Shown here: positions 7,979 to 16,937 of the stretch, one piece after another
Layout of the letters: every line of letters starts with the position of its first letter
Position numbering within the stretch: the first letter of the stretch is position 1
Source of the DNA: Rouxiella aceris
GTDB taxonomy: Bacteria > Pseudomonadota > Gammaproteobacteria > Enterobacterales > Enterobacteriaceae
Direction of reading: 5' to 3'
NCBI RefSeq assembly: GCF_012933545.1
Contig: NZ_JAADJU010000017.1
Span: 1 to 64,000, forward strand
Length of the DNA: 64,000 nucleotides
Position numbers and translations under genes: made by a program
The notes under the pieces: model-generated
Told to the model about the DNA's origin: nothing
Database searches by the model: none
What the model saw: the letters and a program-made list of their open reading frames with translations, nothing else

Positions 7979-8417
7979 TTGCCCTTCCCTCTGGTTCAAG
8001 TCCAACCTCTATGGTTGAACCTTTGTGTTTCTTCATCATGACAAATCGGCAGTAAACGCTTGATAGTTTCAGATCTGCTGGGGCAAAAGTATAAAGCCCG
8101 ACATTAAAGGTAGTATAGTGGTCAATAATTATGCTTTCAACGCATTTGAGGACTCTGGTACCAGCACCAGCTGGAAGTTCTTCGACTCGTCTAAACGGCG
8201 TTCTACACAGGCGGTTCGCTTTCGTGTCAAACGTAACGTCAAAGTGCTTGGCGTATTCTGGAAGCCTGAAACCTTCAGGAAATTCGACCGCCGAATCCCA
8301 CGGGTTTTCGTCAGTTATCTGAGTGAAATACACTTCATAATCAACCCCTGCCACCACAAATCTCGCGGCCTGCTGACGCGGATGGCCGTATGGAGCAAAC
8401 TCATCGAAATTAGTCAT
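7947..8417 (-). CDS. Hypothetical protein, no recognised domain
   Basis: The 156-residue protein begins MTNFDEFAPYGHPRQQAARF. It is soluble, rich in aromatic residues, and contains HFDVTFDTKANRLCRTPF and an inner block YTFAPADLKLSSVYCRFVMMKK. The upstream ribosome site is weak. It overlaps the start of the following small gene, suggesting a two-gene unit. Position between transposon remnants and the adhP operon marks it as accessory. The function is unknown. Confidence 0.55.
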   Translation of the reverse strand: MTNFDEFAPYGHPRQQAARFVVAGVDYEVYFTQITDENPWDSAVEFPEGFRLPEYAKHFDVTFDTKANRLCRTPFRRVEELPAGAGTRVLKCVESIIIDHYTTFNVGLYTFAPADLKLSSVYCRFVMMKKHKGSTIEVGLEPEGRANVLRTPKFYE

Positions 8418-8593
8418 GATTCAGAATGTTCAGTCCTTTTGACTTACTTCTCTGATGACATTTAAGCATGGGTCAGAAGCTGGGAAAAGACGGCCCGGCA
8501 GGAACTGCGATTTCCGTCCAGATGCGAGTATTAATGTTGCAAAACAGACAGATACTTTGCGATAGATACCCGAGTTTTTGACCAGCAAGTCAA

Positions 8594-8631
8594 TAAAAAA
8601 GACAGGTATAATAGTGGAAGCTATACCTGTC
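8594..8631 (-). terminator. Intrinsic terminator of the aldehyde/alcohol dehydrogenase operon
   Basis: Perfect 10-bp stem GACAGGTATA / TATACCTGTC (8601-8610 with 8622-8631) with an 11-base loop. On the minus strand the stem is followed by a run of T (the A run at 8595-8600 on the plus strand). It lies 41 bases after the adhP stop. Confidence 0.85.
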
Positions 8632-8672
8632 CTGATAATTTAAAGACCTACATTTAGAGGCAGTGACTATAA

Positions 8673-9698
8673 CTACAACGCAAGATCAACCACAATACGG
8701 CCTTCAATTTTACCGGCATGCATACGAGCAAAAATATCGTTGATATTGCTCAGCGGTTCAACGGCAATATTGGCGGCGACTTTATGCCGTCCGGCAAAAT
8801 CGAGTGCTTCTTGCAGATCTTTGCGGGTACCGACAATCGAGCCGCGCACGGTAATACCATCGAGCACCATATTAAAGATCGACAGATCAAACTTGCCCGG
8901 CGGCAGACCGTTTAGCACCATGGTGCCGCCGCGCCGCAGGGTACCAATTGCCTGTTCGAAGGCTTTCGGCGATACGGCGGTGACCAATACGCCATGAGCA
9001 CCGGCAAAACTTTCATGAAACACTTTTGCCGGATCGACATTTCTGGCATTGGCCACCACGCTGGCGCCCAGCCGTTTGGCAAAAGCCAGCTTGTCATCAT
9101 CAATATCGACGGCCGCCACATTAAGACCCATAGCCACCGCATACTGAATGGCCAAATGTCCCAGCCCCCCTATACCAGAAACCACCACCCAGTCGCCCGG
9201 TTTGGTCTCGGTCATTTTCAGACCTTTATAAACCGTGACCCCTGCGCAGAGTATTGGCGCGATTTCATGATAACCAACGTTTTCCGGCAGAATGCCCACA
9301 TAATTGGCATCAGCAAGGCAGTATTCTGCAAAAGTGCCATTAACCGAGTAACCGGCATTTTGCTGCGAATGGCATAAGGTTTCCCATTTGTCGAGACAGT
9401 GTTCGCAATGGCCACAGGCGGAGTATAACCAGGGAACGCCCACGCGATCCCCCTCCTTGATATGCTTTACGCCCTCGCCTACTGCTACCACATATCCCAC
9501 TCCTTCATGACCGGGAATAAACGGCGGTTGTGGTTTTACCGGCCAGTCGCCCTCAGCCGCATGTAAATCGGTGTGGCAAATACCGGTGGCAACAATCTTT
9601 ACCAACAGCTGTCCGGGTCCGACCTCGGGAATGGGTACCTGCTCAATGACCAAAGGTTTGCCAAAGGCTTTTACTACCGCGGCTTTCATCGTTTTCAT
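8673..9698 (-). CDS. adhP: Zinc-dependent alcohol dehydrogenase AdhP
   Basis: AdhP interconverts primary alcohols (best ethanol and propanol) and aldehydes with NAD in the cytoplasm. The 341-residue protein has the catalytic zinc site GICHTDLHAAEGDWP (about 40-55) and GHEGVG, four cysteines for the structural zinc in SACGHCEHCLDKWETLC (about 93-110), and the Rossmann motif GIGGLGHLAIQYA near 175. Length and order fit bacterial medium-chain ADHs of the AdhP type. ATG 9698 follows AAGGAGCGATAAG; a second ATG three codons later is possible. It is the last gene of a unit with the aldehyde dehydrogenase 27 bases upstream, so the pair can carry an alcohol through aldehyde to acid. Transcription is probably from the sigma-54 promoter before the aldehyde dehydrogenase. 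Confidence 0.93.
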   Translation of the reverse strand: MKTMKAAVVKAFGKPLVIEQVPIPEVGPGQLLVKIVATGICHTDLHAAEGDWPVKPQPPFIPGHEGVGYVVAVGEGVKHIKEGDRVGVPWLYSACGHCEHCLDKWETLCHSQQNAGYSVNGTFAEYCLADANYVGILPENVGYHEIAPILCAGVTVYKGLKMTETKPGDWVVVSGIGGLGHLAIQYAVAMGLNVAAVDIDDDKLAFAKRLGASVVANARNVDPAKVFHESFAGAHGVLVTAVSPKAFEQAIGTLRRGGTMVLNGLPPGKFDLSIFNMVLDGITVRGSIVGTRKDLQEALDFAGRHKVAANIAVEPLSNINDIFARMHAGKIEGRIVVDLAL

Positions 9699-9725
9699 CT
9701 TATCGCTCCTTAACAGATAACAGGC

Positions 9726-11246
9726 TTAGAACAGCCCTAACGGTGCAGTGTCGTAACTCACCAACAGGTTTTTGGTTTGCTGATACTGGTTTAACGCCAT
9801 TTTATGGGTTTCACGGCCGACGCCCGACTGCTTGTAGCCGCCAAAGGCCGCATGTGCCGGGTAGATATGGTAGCAGTTGGTCCAGACGCGACCGGCTTTA
9901 ATGCCGCGCCCCATGCGATAAGCCAGATTGCTGTCGCAAGTCCAGACACCGGCACCGAGGCCAAACTGTGTCTGATTGGCAATCGCCAGTGCTTCTGCCT
10001 CATTTTTAAAGGTGGTTATGCCAATCACCGGCCCAAAAATTTCTTCCTGGAAGCAGCGCATCTGGTTGTCACCCTTAATCAGCGTTGGCTGAATGTAGTA
10101 GCCAGTATCCAGTTCCGGGGTAATAACCGCACGCTCGCCACCGGTCAGGATCTGTCCCCCTTCCAGACGAGCGATATCAATATAAGAGAGGATTTTGTCA
10201 AACTGTTGACGCGAAGCCTGCGCACCGATCATGGTGTCGGTATCCAGCGGATCGCCACGGCGAATGGTGGCAACCTTGGCCATCACTCGTTCCATAAATG
10301 GCCCGTAAATAGATTCCTGGATCAGCGCTCGTGATGGACAGGTACAGACTTCGCCCTGGTTAAAGAAGCCCAGCACCAGGCCTTCAACTGCTTTCTCGAT
10401 AAAATCCGACTCGGCATTCATCACATCAGCAAAATAGATATTCGGTGACTTGCCGCCCAGCTCGACGGTGCAAGGAATAATGTTCTCGGCGGCACAGGCC
10501 ATAATATGGCGTCCCACCGGCGTTGAGCCGGTAAAGGCGATTTTGGCGATACGTTTGCTGGTTGCCAGCGCCTCGCCTGCTTCACGGCCAAAGCCCTGCA
10601 CCACATTAAGCACGCCTGCCGGGAAGATATCGCCAATTATTTCCATTAATAAGGTGATACCCAGCGGTGTTTGCTCTGCCGGTTTCAGCACTACACAGTT
10701 ACCGGCAGCCAATGCTGGTGCCAGTTTCCATGCGGCCATCAGCAGCGGGAAGTTCCAGGGAATAATTTGCCCGACAACACCCAATGGTTCGTGGAAATGA
10801 TAAGCCACGGTTTTTTCATCGATCTCGGCGGCGCTGCCTTCCTGTGCCCGCAGGCAACCAGCAAAATAACGGAAGTGATCCACCGCCAGCGGCAGGTCGG
10901 CATTGAGGGTTTCGCGGATAGGTTTACCGTTATCCCAACTTTCTGCCACGGCAAGATATTCCAGGTTGGCCTCGATACGATCGGCCACCTGCAGCAGCAA
11001 GTTGGAACGATGTTGTACGCTGGTTCTTCCCCAGGCATCGGCGGCACGATGAGCCGCATCCAGGGCTGCGTCAATATCCCGGGCATCAGATCGTGGAAAC
11101 TGGGCAATATCACTGCCATTGACCGGCGAAGTGTTCATAAAATATTGACCGCTTAGCGGTTCAATAAATTTACCATCAATAAAGTTACCGTAGGCGGCTT
11201 TAAAAGAGACTAAAGCGTCGGTGGTTCCGGGATGTGCGTATCGCAT
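9726..11246 (-). CDS. NAD-dependent aldehyde dehydrogenase (AldB/AcoD/ExaC type)
   Basis: Oxidises acetaldehyde and related aldehydes to acids. The 506-residue protein carries the whole ALDH layout: [20 protein letters not shown] (about 163-182) and the cofactor-binding FTGSTPVGR, the general-base glutamate in ELGGKSPN (about 265), the nucleophilic cysteine in [11 protein letters not shown] (about 300) and EEIFGPV (about 400). It is closest in length and motifs to AldB/AcoD enzymes of ethanol and acetoin metabolism. It is divergent from the AcoR-like activator, with a consensus sigma-54 promoter 92 bases before the ATG, and is followed by adhP. An AAGGAG-like site precedes the ATG. Confidence 0.92.
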   Translation of the reverse strand: MRYAHPGTTDALVSFKAAYGNFIDGKFIEPLSGQYFMNTSPVNGSDIAQFPRSDARDIDAALDAAHRAADAWGRTSVQHRSNLLLQVADRIEANLEYLAVAESWDNGKPIRETLNADLPLAVDHFRYFAGCLRAQEGSAAEIDEKTVAYHFHEPLGVVGQIIPWNFPLLMAAWKLAPALAAGNCVVLKPAEQTPLGITLLMEIIGDIFPAGVLNVVQGFGREAGEALATSKRIAKIAFTGSTPVGRHIMACAAENIIPCTVELGGKSPNIYFADVMNAESDFIEKAVEGLVLGFFNQGEVCTCPSRALIQESIYGPFMERVMAKVATIRRGDPLDTDTMIGAQASRQQFDKILSYIDIARLEGGQILTGGERAVITPELDTGYYIQPTLIKGDNQMRCFQEEIFGPVIGITTFKNEAEALAIANQTQFGLGAGVWTCDSNLAYRMGRGIKAGRVWTNCYHIYPAHAAFGGYKQSGVGRETHKMALNQYQQTKNLLVSYDTAPLGLF

Positions 11247-11337
11247 GGCAAACTCCTTATGTAGGGTACCGCTATCAGATGACTGACAACCGCCACAGCA
11301 CCTCGTCTTGGGGGTTTTACGGTTGCAATATTGTTAA

Positions 11338-11353
11338 TGCAGCGGTCGTGCCA
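11338..11353 (-). promoter_or_regulatory. Sigma-54 (-24/-12) promoter of the aldehyde dehydrogenase operon
   Basis: On the minus strand the sequence is TGGCACGACCGCTGCA. GG and GC are spaced by exactly 10 bases as required for RpoN promoters, and the -24 element TGGCAC is perfect. The start point would be near 11326, leaving an 80-base leader. A sigma-54-dependent activator is encoded divergently, which supports the call. Confidence 0.8.
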
Positions 11354-11457
11354 AATTTTCCATTTTGATACCTATGTTTTAATAGTCATATTTATCAAAT
11401 AAATAGCCAGTGGCTAATATTTTGTATCGCATTAAGCAATAGAGAATTCGCCATTTG

Positions 11458-11507
11458 TGTTGCAAATCGCAACATATACAAAATGTCATGGCTACAATGT
11501 TGCAACA
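11458..11507. promoter_or_regulatory. Two palindromic upstream activator sites for the AcoR-like regulator
   Basis: TGTTGC-AAATC-GCAACA at 11458-11474 and TGTTGCAACA at 11498-11507 share the half-site TGTTGC in inverted pairs. They lie about 105-170 bases upstream of the sigma-54 promoter, the distance expected of enhancer sites. The second lies 27 bases before the preferred start of the regulator gene, so binding there could also repress its own transcription. Confidence 0.65.
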
Positions 11508-11533
11508 CTTCAACTATCGCCATGAGGTTACCT

Positions 11534-13312
11534 ATGCAGGGAAATTCGTCAGCGACCAGCACATCTCCAATCACGCCTAATCCGCTACTGAGTGACTCCT
11601 GGTTTCGCAGCCAGCTCTACGGTTTAGACCGTATGGCCGACGATTTTCCACGTATTCGACAAGGTGAACTGGCCGATCTGTTGGCAAATAATGCCGCCTT
11701 ACAGCAATTCGCCCAGCCAGTGGTCAAACGGCTGGCGGAGAAAATTGTCGATAAACAGTCGGTAGTGGTGCTGTCGGAGGCCAGCGGCTTGTTATTAAAT
11801 ACCGTCGGCGAGATGCAGGCCCTGCAAAAAGCCCAGCGCCATGCTCTGATCCCCGGTAATTTATGGAGTGAATGCGGACGCGGCACCAATGCCATAGGTA
11901 CAGCATTGGCAATTGATGATGGCTGTGAGATCTACGGACAGCAACACTATCTCACCAGCAATCAGGGGCTTTACTGCGCCGCCATGCCGTTACAAGCACC
12001 GAATGGCCAGATTGCCGGCGTGCTGGATATTTCCGGACCGGCACATCACGCCCATCCTTTTACCCTGGCCTGGGTAAAAGAAGCGGCAAAACAAATCGAA
12101 TATCTGTGGGTAAAGCAGAGTTTGCATGCGGATCAGTGGCTAATGAGTCTGCATCAACAAGTGCAGGGTCTCGATCACCTCGATGAGTTGCTGCTGATTT
12201 TTTCCGATAATATTTTGACGGCTGCTAACCGACAGGCAATGCGCGAGCTGGATCTCACTGCCAATCAATTGGGTACACTGACTTTCCAACAACTGTTTCC
12301 ACAGAGTACGCAACAAGCCAACCGGGTGCCGCAACCTCTGGTTACCCGCGATCAACAGCGCTATTTTTTTCAATTACATGCACCCGCAAGAAGTCACTTT
12401 TCGTCAGCGACAACCAAGCACACGGCCGATCTCTCGTTTTCACTGCGCGGTGACGCAGATAAAATGGTGCGCTTGCTCGATGCCGGTGTCTCGCTGTGTA
12501 TTCATGGTGAAACCGGCAGCGGTAAAGAGTATGTCAGTCGCGCGCTGCATCAACGCAGTCAGTGGCAAGCTGGCAAATTTGTGGCTATCAACTGCGCGGC
12601 TATTCCCGAATCGCTGATTGAGTCCGAGCTTTTTGGCTATCAGCCGGGCGCCTTTACCGGGGCCAGTAAAACTGGCTATATCGGTAAAATTCGCGAGGCC
12701 GATGGTGGCGTGCTGTTTCTGGATGAAATTGGCGATATGCCGTTGCCGTTGCAAACCCGTTTGCTGCGCGTGTTGCAAGAAAAAGAGGTCGCTCCGCTCG
12801 GTTCCAGCCGAAGCTGGCCGGTGAATTTTGCCGTGATTTGCGCCACCCACCGCGATCTTGCTCAGTTGGTGGCTGCCGGGCAATTCCGTGAAGATCTTCT
12901 CTATCGTTTGCAGGAGTTTTCGCTAACCATTCCGCCATTGCGTGAATGGCCTGCTCTGCCCAGTTTTATTATCCGTCTATGGCAGGAACTTGGCGGGGAA
13001 CGGCGGGGGATCCAACTGGCACCCGGGCTACAGGACGCGTTAGCCAGGCATTCATGGCCAGGAAATGTGCGGCAACTGCGTAGTTTACTGAAAGTTCTGC
13101 TGGCGCTGGCAGATGATAATGAAATTCTCGACCGCGAGAAATTACCCTATCCGCTAGAAGATAGCCAACCACGCCCGGCTTTGCAGCAGCATGACCATCG
13201 GCTGATTGCCGAAACGCTGCAACATTTTAACGGTAATATCAGTAAGACCGCGCAGTCTCTGGGTGTTGCGCGCAGTACGCTTTACCGGCGTGCCGCGCGC
13301 GAAAAACGTTAA
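11534..13312 (+). CDS. acoR: Sigma-54-dependent activator, AcoR-like
   Basis: The preferred start is ATG 11534 with GAGG seven bases before it. An ATG at 11483 in frame would overlap the palindromic operator region and lacks a ribosome site. The 592-residue protein has an N-terminal GAF-like sensor (about 60-200, with CGRGTNAIGTALA) and an AAA+ domain with Walker A GETGSGKE (about 326), the sigma-54 contact loop GAFTGAS (about 371) and Walker B LFLDEIGDMPL. It ends in a Fis-type helix-turn-helix NISKTAQSLGVARSTLYRRA. The receiver-domain aspartate of two-component regulators is absent, so it should sense a small molecule such as acetoin, acetaldehyde or an alcohol directly. It is divergent from the aldehyde/alcohol dehydrogenase operon, its evident target. 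Confidence 0.9.
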   Translation: MQGNSSATSTSPITPNPLLSDSWFRSQLYGLDRMADDFPRIRQGELADLLANNAALQQFAQPVVKRLAEKIVDKQSVVVLSEASGLLLNTVGEMQALQKAQRHALIPGNLWSECGRGTNAIGTALAIDDGCEIYGQQHYLTSNQGLYCAAMPLQAPNGQIAGVLDISGPAHHAHPFTLAWVKEAAKQIEYLWVKQSLHADQWLMSLHQQVQGLDHLDELLLIFSDNILTAANRQAMRELDLTANQLGTLTFQQLFPQSTQQANRVPQPLVTRDQQRYFFQLHAPARSHFSSATTKHTADLSFSLRGDADKMVRLLDAGVSLCIHGETGSGKEYVSRALHQRSQWQAGKFVAINCAAIPESLIESELFGYQPGAFTGASKTGYIGKIREADGGVLFLDEIGDMPLPLQTRLLRVLQEKEVAPLGSSRSWPVNFAVICATHRDLAQLVAAGQFREDLLYRLQEFSLTIPPLREWPALPSFIIRLWQELGGERRGIQLAPGLQDALARHSWPGNVRQLRSLLKVLLALADDNEILDREKLPYPLEDSQPRPALQQHDHRLIAETLQHFNGNISKTAQSLGVARSTLYRRAAREKR

Positions 13313-13318
13313 TGGCTA

Positions 13319-14323
13319 TTAACGGATAAGACGACCTTCCACCGGATAGCCGGGATCGGTGTAACCTGCTGTCGAGGCATGACCGGGGGCAACCAGTGAG
13401 TTGATAAAATCTTCGTCTTCACGAGTAAGTGTAAAGTCCAGACTCTGCATATAACTATCCCAATGGGCTTCGGTCCGCGGTCCGACAATGGCCGAGGAGA
13501 TATACTGGTTGTTGAGCACCCAGGCAATGGCAAAAGCGATGGAGTTTGTGCCGCGATCGGCTGCATAGTCAGCAATCTTCTGCGCAATTGCAATAGATTC
13601 CTGGCGCCATTCGGTTTGCTGGATACGAAGGTCGCCACGCCCTGCCCGACTATCTGCCGGTGGCGGAGTTTCAGCGCGATATTTACCGGTAAGTACACCG
13701 CGAGCCAGTGGGCTATAAGGCACAATCCCCAGACCGTAATGGGCCGCTGACGGGATCTGTTCGACCTCTGATTTACGGTCGACAATATTGTATAACGGCT
13801 CGCTGACCACCGGGCGTTCAATACCCAGTTGATCGGCAATACGGCACATTTCGGCGATGCGCCAACCCGAGAAATTTGACACACCGTAGTAGCGAATTTT
13901 CCCCTGGTTAATCAGTTCTCCCATCGCGCGCACCCCCTCTTCCAGCGGTAAATCCAGCAACGCCCGGTGAAAATAGAGGATATCAATATAGTCTGTATCC
14001 AGCCTTTTGAGACTGGCTTCTACCGATTGGCGGATCCATTTTCTCGACTGGCCAAACTGATTGGGACCGCTGGCAAACGGGAAACCGAACTTAGTGGCAA
14101 TCACCCAATCGTCACGATTAGCGGCCACGGCCTTGCCGACCACCTCTTCTGATTTACCGCCATAATAAACATCTGCGGTATCAATAAAATTGATACCCTG
14201 TTCCCCGGCCTTGGCAATAATGCGTTTTGAGGTTTGCAGATCGGTTTCACCGCCAAACATCATGGCACCGAGGCACAGCGGAGAGACTTTTAAGCCGCTG
14301 CGGCCCAGATTCTTGTAGTTCAT
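13319..14323 (-). CDS. Aldo/keto reductase
   Basis: NADPH-dependent reductase of carbonyl compounds, TIM barrel. The start is taken at ATG 14323 (MNYKNLGRSGLKVSPL), preceded by GGGAG; the frame has earlier ATGs at 14338 and 14335. The 334-residue product shows the AKR tetrad in order: Asp and Tyr in FIDTADVYYGG (about 45-55), Lys in VIATKFGFP (about 78), and His in DILYFHRAL (about 120). The C-terminal cofactor segment is SSAIVGPRTEAHWD. It resembles the YajO/Tas-like group of AKRs. It is convergent with acoR (6 bases between stops). The substrate is unknown. Confidence 0.88.
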   Translation of the reverse strand: MNYKNLGRSGLKVSPLCLGAMMFGGETDLQTSKRIIAKAGEQGINFIDTADVYYGGKSEEVVGKAVAANRDDWVIATKFGFPFASGPNQFGQSRKWIRQSVEASLKRLDTDYIDILYFHRALLDLPLEEGVRAMGELINQGKIRYYGVSNFSGWRIAEMCRIADQLGIERPVVSEPLYNIVDRKSEVEQIPSAAHYGLGIVPYSPLARGVLTGKYRAETPPPADSRAGRGDLRIQQTEWRQESIAIAQKIADYAADRGTNSIAFAIAWVLNNQYISSAIVGPRTEAHWDSYMQSLDFTLTREDEDFINSLVAPGHASTAGYTDPGYPVEGRLIR

Positions 14324-14615
14324 ATTGACTCCCATCAAAGGTTTTTTATCAGCCAGCAGGGTTGCCCCGCTTAGCGTGAATGCATCGGCATAGAGTGCAG
14401 GCCTTAGATACTCTCATTCAGGGATCAATTGATAAATAGCTAATAATGCATGCATATATGAATATAATTCACCAATAATGGTTATCTCATTGAATAACAT
14501 AAATAAATGGGTTCAATACTATTAATGAGAAAACTGCATAAATTATTGCTATATTTATGTTTTTATTTGATAAATAATCATCACTAAGGGCATAGCGTTA
14601 AGACGCACTGAACAG
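14324..14615. other. AT-rich intergenic region without a gene
   Basis: Contains the promoter side of the aldo/keto reductase and an AT-rich stretch (14440-14580) with many ATAA/TTAT repeats. No open frame with a ribosome site, no strong hairpin followed by a T run, and no RNA gene was seen. Confidence 0.4.
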
Positions 14616-14816
14616 CTAACAAAACAGGGATAAAAGAAACACAATCAGCATGGCAATGAGGATAAATCCAATTACCGACCCAATTGCCGCCAAGGCTACG
14701 CCATAAAAATAAGTAGCGATAACGATGCCCAATATTAACGCCATAACCATTGGGATATAGATCAGGAAAATATATTTAGCCTGGGTTTTTAAGCATTTTT
14801 TTATAAAATTAACCAT
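14616..14816 (-). CDS. Small two-helix membrane protein
   Basis: The ATG at 14816 follows GGGAGGCAATAACC, a strong ribosome site. The 66-residue product has a basic N-terminus (MVNFIKKCLKTQAKY) and two hydrophobic helices (about 15-36 and 38-63) with small residues in AAIGSVIGF. It begins two bases after the stop of a 25-codon ORF, so the two form one translation unit behind a promoter at 14936-14963. Not recognised. Possible roles include a small regulatory membrane protein, a type I toxin-like peptide or a bacteriocin-like peptide. Confidence 0.6.
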   Translation of the reverse strand: MVNFIKKCLKTQAKYIFLIYIPMVMALILGIVIATYFYGVALAAIGSVIGFILIAMLIVFLLSLFC

Positions 14817-14818
14817 GG

Positions 14819-14896
14819 TTATTGCCTCCCATTGTTAATGATATTTGCCAGCTCATTAAACCGAGGGATCCTTATCTGCTGGTATTGCCTGTTCAT
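14819..14896 (-). CDS. 25-residue small protein before the two-helix membrane protein
   Basis: Reads MNRQYQQIRIPRFNELANII then NNGRQ and stop. AAAAGGATTTAAT before the ATG is a good ribosome site. The peptide is basic and soluble. Its stop codon is two bases before the next start, suggesting coupled translation. Such a short ORF could be a leader that controls the next gene or a functional small protein. Confidence 0.45.
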   Translation of the reverse strand: MNRQYQQIRIPRFNELANIINNGRQ

Positions 14897-14935
14897 ATTA
14901 AATCCTTTTAAATTCCTATGGTTAATTGCTTTCCC

Positions 14936-14963
14936 ATAGTAGCAAAAACCGCTCCTAACTCAA
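14936..14963 (-). promoter_or_regulatory. Sigma-70-type promoter of the small-protein unit
   Basis: Minus strand: -35 TTGAGT (14963-14958), 16-base spacer, -10 TACTAT (14941-14936). It overlaps the end of the methyltransferase gene and would start transcription about 35 bases before the 25-codon ORF. Confidence 0.5.
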
Positions 14964-15575
14964 ATTAATTGCATCATATTTAGCCAGCCAGATCGTCTGT
15001 AAACCACATTCCGGATCTTCGACCTGCATATCAATGACGCTAAAACCATGCTGATGTAATAGCTGCCGGTACTCCTCCGGGGCCAGGCTGGCGTGGTAAA
15101 GCGGCTGATTTTCAAACGTGCCAATCGCTTCGCCGTCTGCCGGTCCACTGGTAAACATCAGGATGGCATTGACCCTGGCATGGCATTGAAAAATATCAAA
15201 CATCCGACGCTGATCGTCGCGCTTAAGGTGGAAGAAACTGTTCCAGGCCAGCAGCCCGTCAAACTTGTCTGGCAGCGCAAGCTGTCGCATATCGGCCACT
15301 TGCCAATGGTGGTGTGGAAAGCGTTGGCGGCAAAGGTTAATCATCGATGGCGAAGCGTCAATGCCGCAGAAATCATGGTTCTGCGCAATCAGATATTCGG
15401 CGACCGGTTTACCGGCGCCACAGCCAATATCAAGAATTTTTCCGTGTGGGATCATGGCGTGACGAAATTTATCCAGCCACTTCTGCTCATAGAAATGGTG
15501 CTGCCTGACGTTATCCCAGGCAGCGGCGTGGTGTTCATAGAGATCAATAATGTTCTCGGCACTGGGATGATCCAT
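14955..15575 (-). CDS. Class I SAM-dependent methyltransferase
   Basis: The 206-residue protein has the SAM-binding motif I ILDIGCGAGKPVAEYL (about 47-62), the acidic motif II FCGIDASPSM (about 69-78) and VADMRQLALPDKFDGLLAWN (about 92-111). It is of the UbiE/Tam-like small-molecule methyltransferase type. The substrate cannot be read from the sequence. Its upstream neighbour hcxA is separated by a terminator and it has its own start with AGGAAT before the ATG. Confidence 0.85.
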   Translation of the reverse strand: MDHPSAENIIDLYEHHAAAWDNVRQHHFYEQKWLDKFRHAMIPHGKILDIGCGAGKPVAEYLIAQNHDFCGIDASPSMINLCRQRFPHHHWQVADMRQLALPDKFDGLLAWNSFFHLKRDDQRRMFDIFQCHARVNAILMFTSGPADGEAIGTFENQPLYHASLAPEEYRQLLHQHGFSVIDMQVEDPECGLQTIWLAKYDAINLS

Positions 15576-15689
15576 CGGGAATTCCTGTTGAGAATAAGTG
15601 ACGGTGTAACATCTATGGCAACCAGCCAGGGATCACCGTCTTCAAGGCAAACGGTTATTATTAGCCGCAAATAGATTCTTGATGCAATA

Positions 15690-15719
15690 AAAAACGGAGC
15701 ATACCCTGCTCCGTTTTTA
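15690..15719 (-). terminator. Bidirectional intrinsic terminator after hcxA
   Basis: CGGAGCA (15695-15701) pairs with TGCTCCG (15707-15713) around a 5-base loop. A and T runs flank the stem, so it can act on both strands. It lies 27 bases after the hcxA stop on the minus strand and before the methyltransferase start. Confidence 0.8.
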
Positions 15720-15745
15720 TTAGATTCATCGACGCTAATTGACGA

Positions 15746-16834
15746 TCAGTTCGTCTGTTTTTCTACATATTCCAGCGCGGCAGCTAAACTTTCGGCATTG
15801 GGGTGGTCAGGCAATAGATGAATTGATTCCCCGGCTTTTAGCGTGCGCTCAATCAGCCGCGAGACATGCTGCCGATCGTGAATATCCACCTGCAATTGTG
15901 CCAGAGTGACCGGCAGATCCAGGCGCTGGTACAGCGCAATAAGCTGGCTGACCACGTCAAACTGCTTAAGTAAGGCGCTTTGCACCAAAATGCCATAGGC
16001 CACTTTGGTACCGTGCAAAAACACATCCGTCTGAGGCAAGGCGGTAAGACCATTATGTACCGAGTGCGCGGCAGCAATACGGGTATAACGCTCGCCAAGG
16101 CCGCCAACCAGACCACCGCCAGCAATAATGGCGTCGATCACATTGATCAATGGTTTGCTCAATTGCCCTTCACTCTGCGCCTGCAGCGCGGCTTCGCTTT
16201 CATTGAGTAATATGTCACGAATAGTCCGTGCAGTATTCAAGCCGAGTTGTGCGGTCAGTGGCAGACTTTGCGGCTGCGGGCAGAGCACCACGGCTTCATA
16301 CCATTTTGCCAGCGTGTCACCAATACCGGCTAACAGGTATTCTTTCGGTGCTTGCAAAATTATCTGCGGTTCCACCAGAACCAGGTGATTGGCATCATTA
16401 AATATTTCATAATTCAACGCGACGCCTTCATCGTTATACCAAACGGATAACGGCGTCCAGGCGGCACAGGTCGCCGCAATGGTCGGGATGGCGACCACCG
16501 GCAGGCCCAGCTTACGGGCCACGACTTTGGCGGTATCCAATACCGCGCCGCCGCCAATACCGATCACGACCTGACGATCGTCACCGGCAAGCCCGGAAAT
16601 ACGCTGCACTTCACTCTCACTACAGTGGGCTTTAAACAGCACGCGTGTCGCCTGCGGATCGGAAAAATCCTTGGGCAGGAACGCTTGGGCTGCATTCAGG
16701 GCGCGTTCGCCATAAATCCACAGGGCATGTTGCAGTTGTTGCGGAGAATAAAAATCCGCCAGGCGCTCAATGGCACCGGGGAAAGAAAAGTAGTTTGCGG
16801 GGCCGGTGACCACGCGAATATCGGTATCGCTCAT
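15746..16834 (-). CDS. hcxA: Hydroxycarboxylate dehydrogenase A (YbdH)
   Basis: Iron- or zinc-type group III alcohol dehydrogenase of the glycerol-dehydrogenase fold. E. coli HcxA reduces 2-oxo acids such as 2-oxobutanoate and 2-oxoglutarate with NADPH. The 362 residues equal the E. coli length, and long blocks agree from memory: RVVTGPANYFSFPG, VVIGIGGGAVLDTAK (cofactor, about 89-103), PTIAATCAAWTPLSVWYND, and the metal ligands in GIGDTLAKWYEA (Asp, about 171), AAAHSVHNGL (His, about 254) and FLHGTKVAYG (His, about 271). It is a single gene with a terminator behind it. Confidence 0.93.
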   Translation of the reverse strand: MSDTDIRVVTGPANYFSFPGAIERLADFYSPQQLQHALWIYGERALNAAQAFLPKDFSDPQATRVLFKAHCSESEVQRISGLAGDDRQVVIGIGGGAVLDTAKVVARKLGLPVVAIPTIAATCAAWTPLSVWYNDEGVALNYEIFNDANHLVLVEPQIILQAPKEYLLAGIGDTLAKWYEAVVLCPQPQSLPLTAQLGLNTARTIRDILLNESEAALQAQSEGQLSKPLINVIDAIIAGGGLVGGLGERYTRIAAAHSVHNGLTALPQTDVFLHGTKVAYGILVQSALLKQFDVVSQLIALYQRLDLPVTLAQLQVDIHDRQHVSRLIERTLKAGESIHLLPDHPNAESLAAALEYVEKQTN

Positions 16835-16937
16835 TCAGAACCTTTAATTTTGGCGTATAAAGACAATGACCTTATCCTACATCTGGCCTTCCGGATGGCT
16901 AATATCTTTTGGGTCTAAGTTATACTATTTAATGCAC

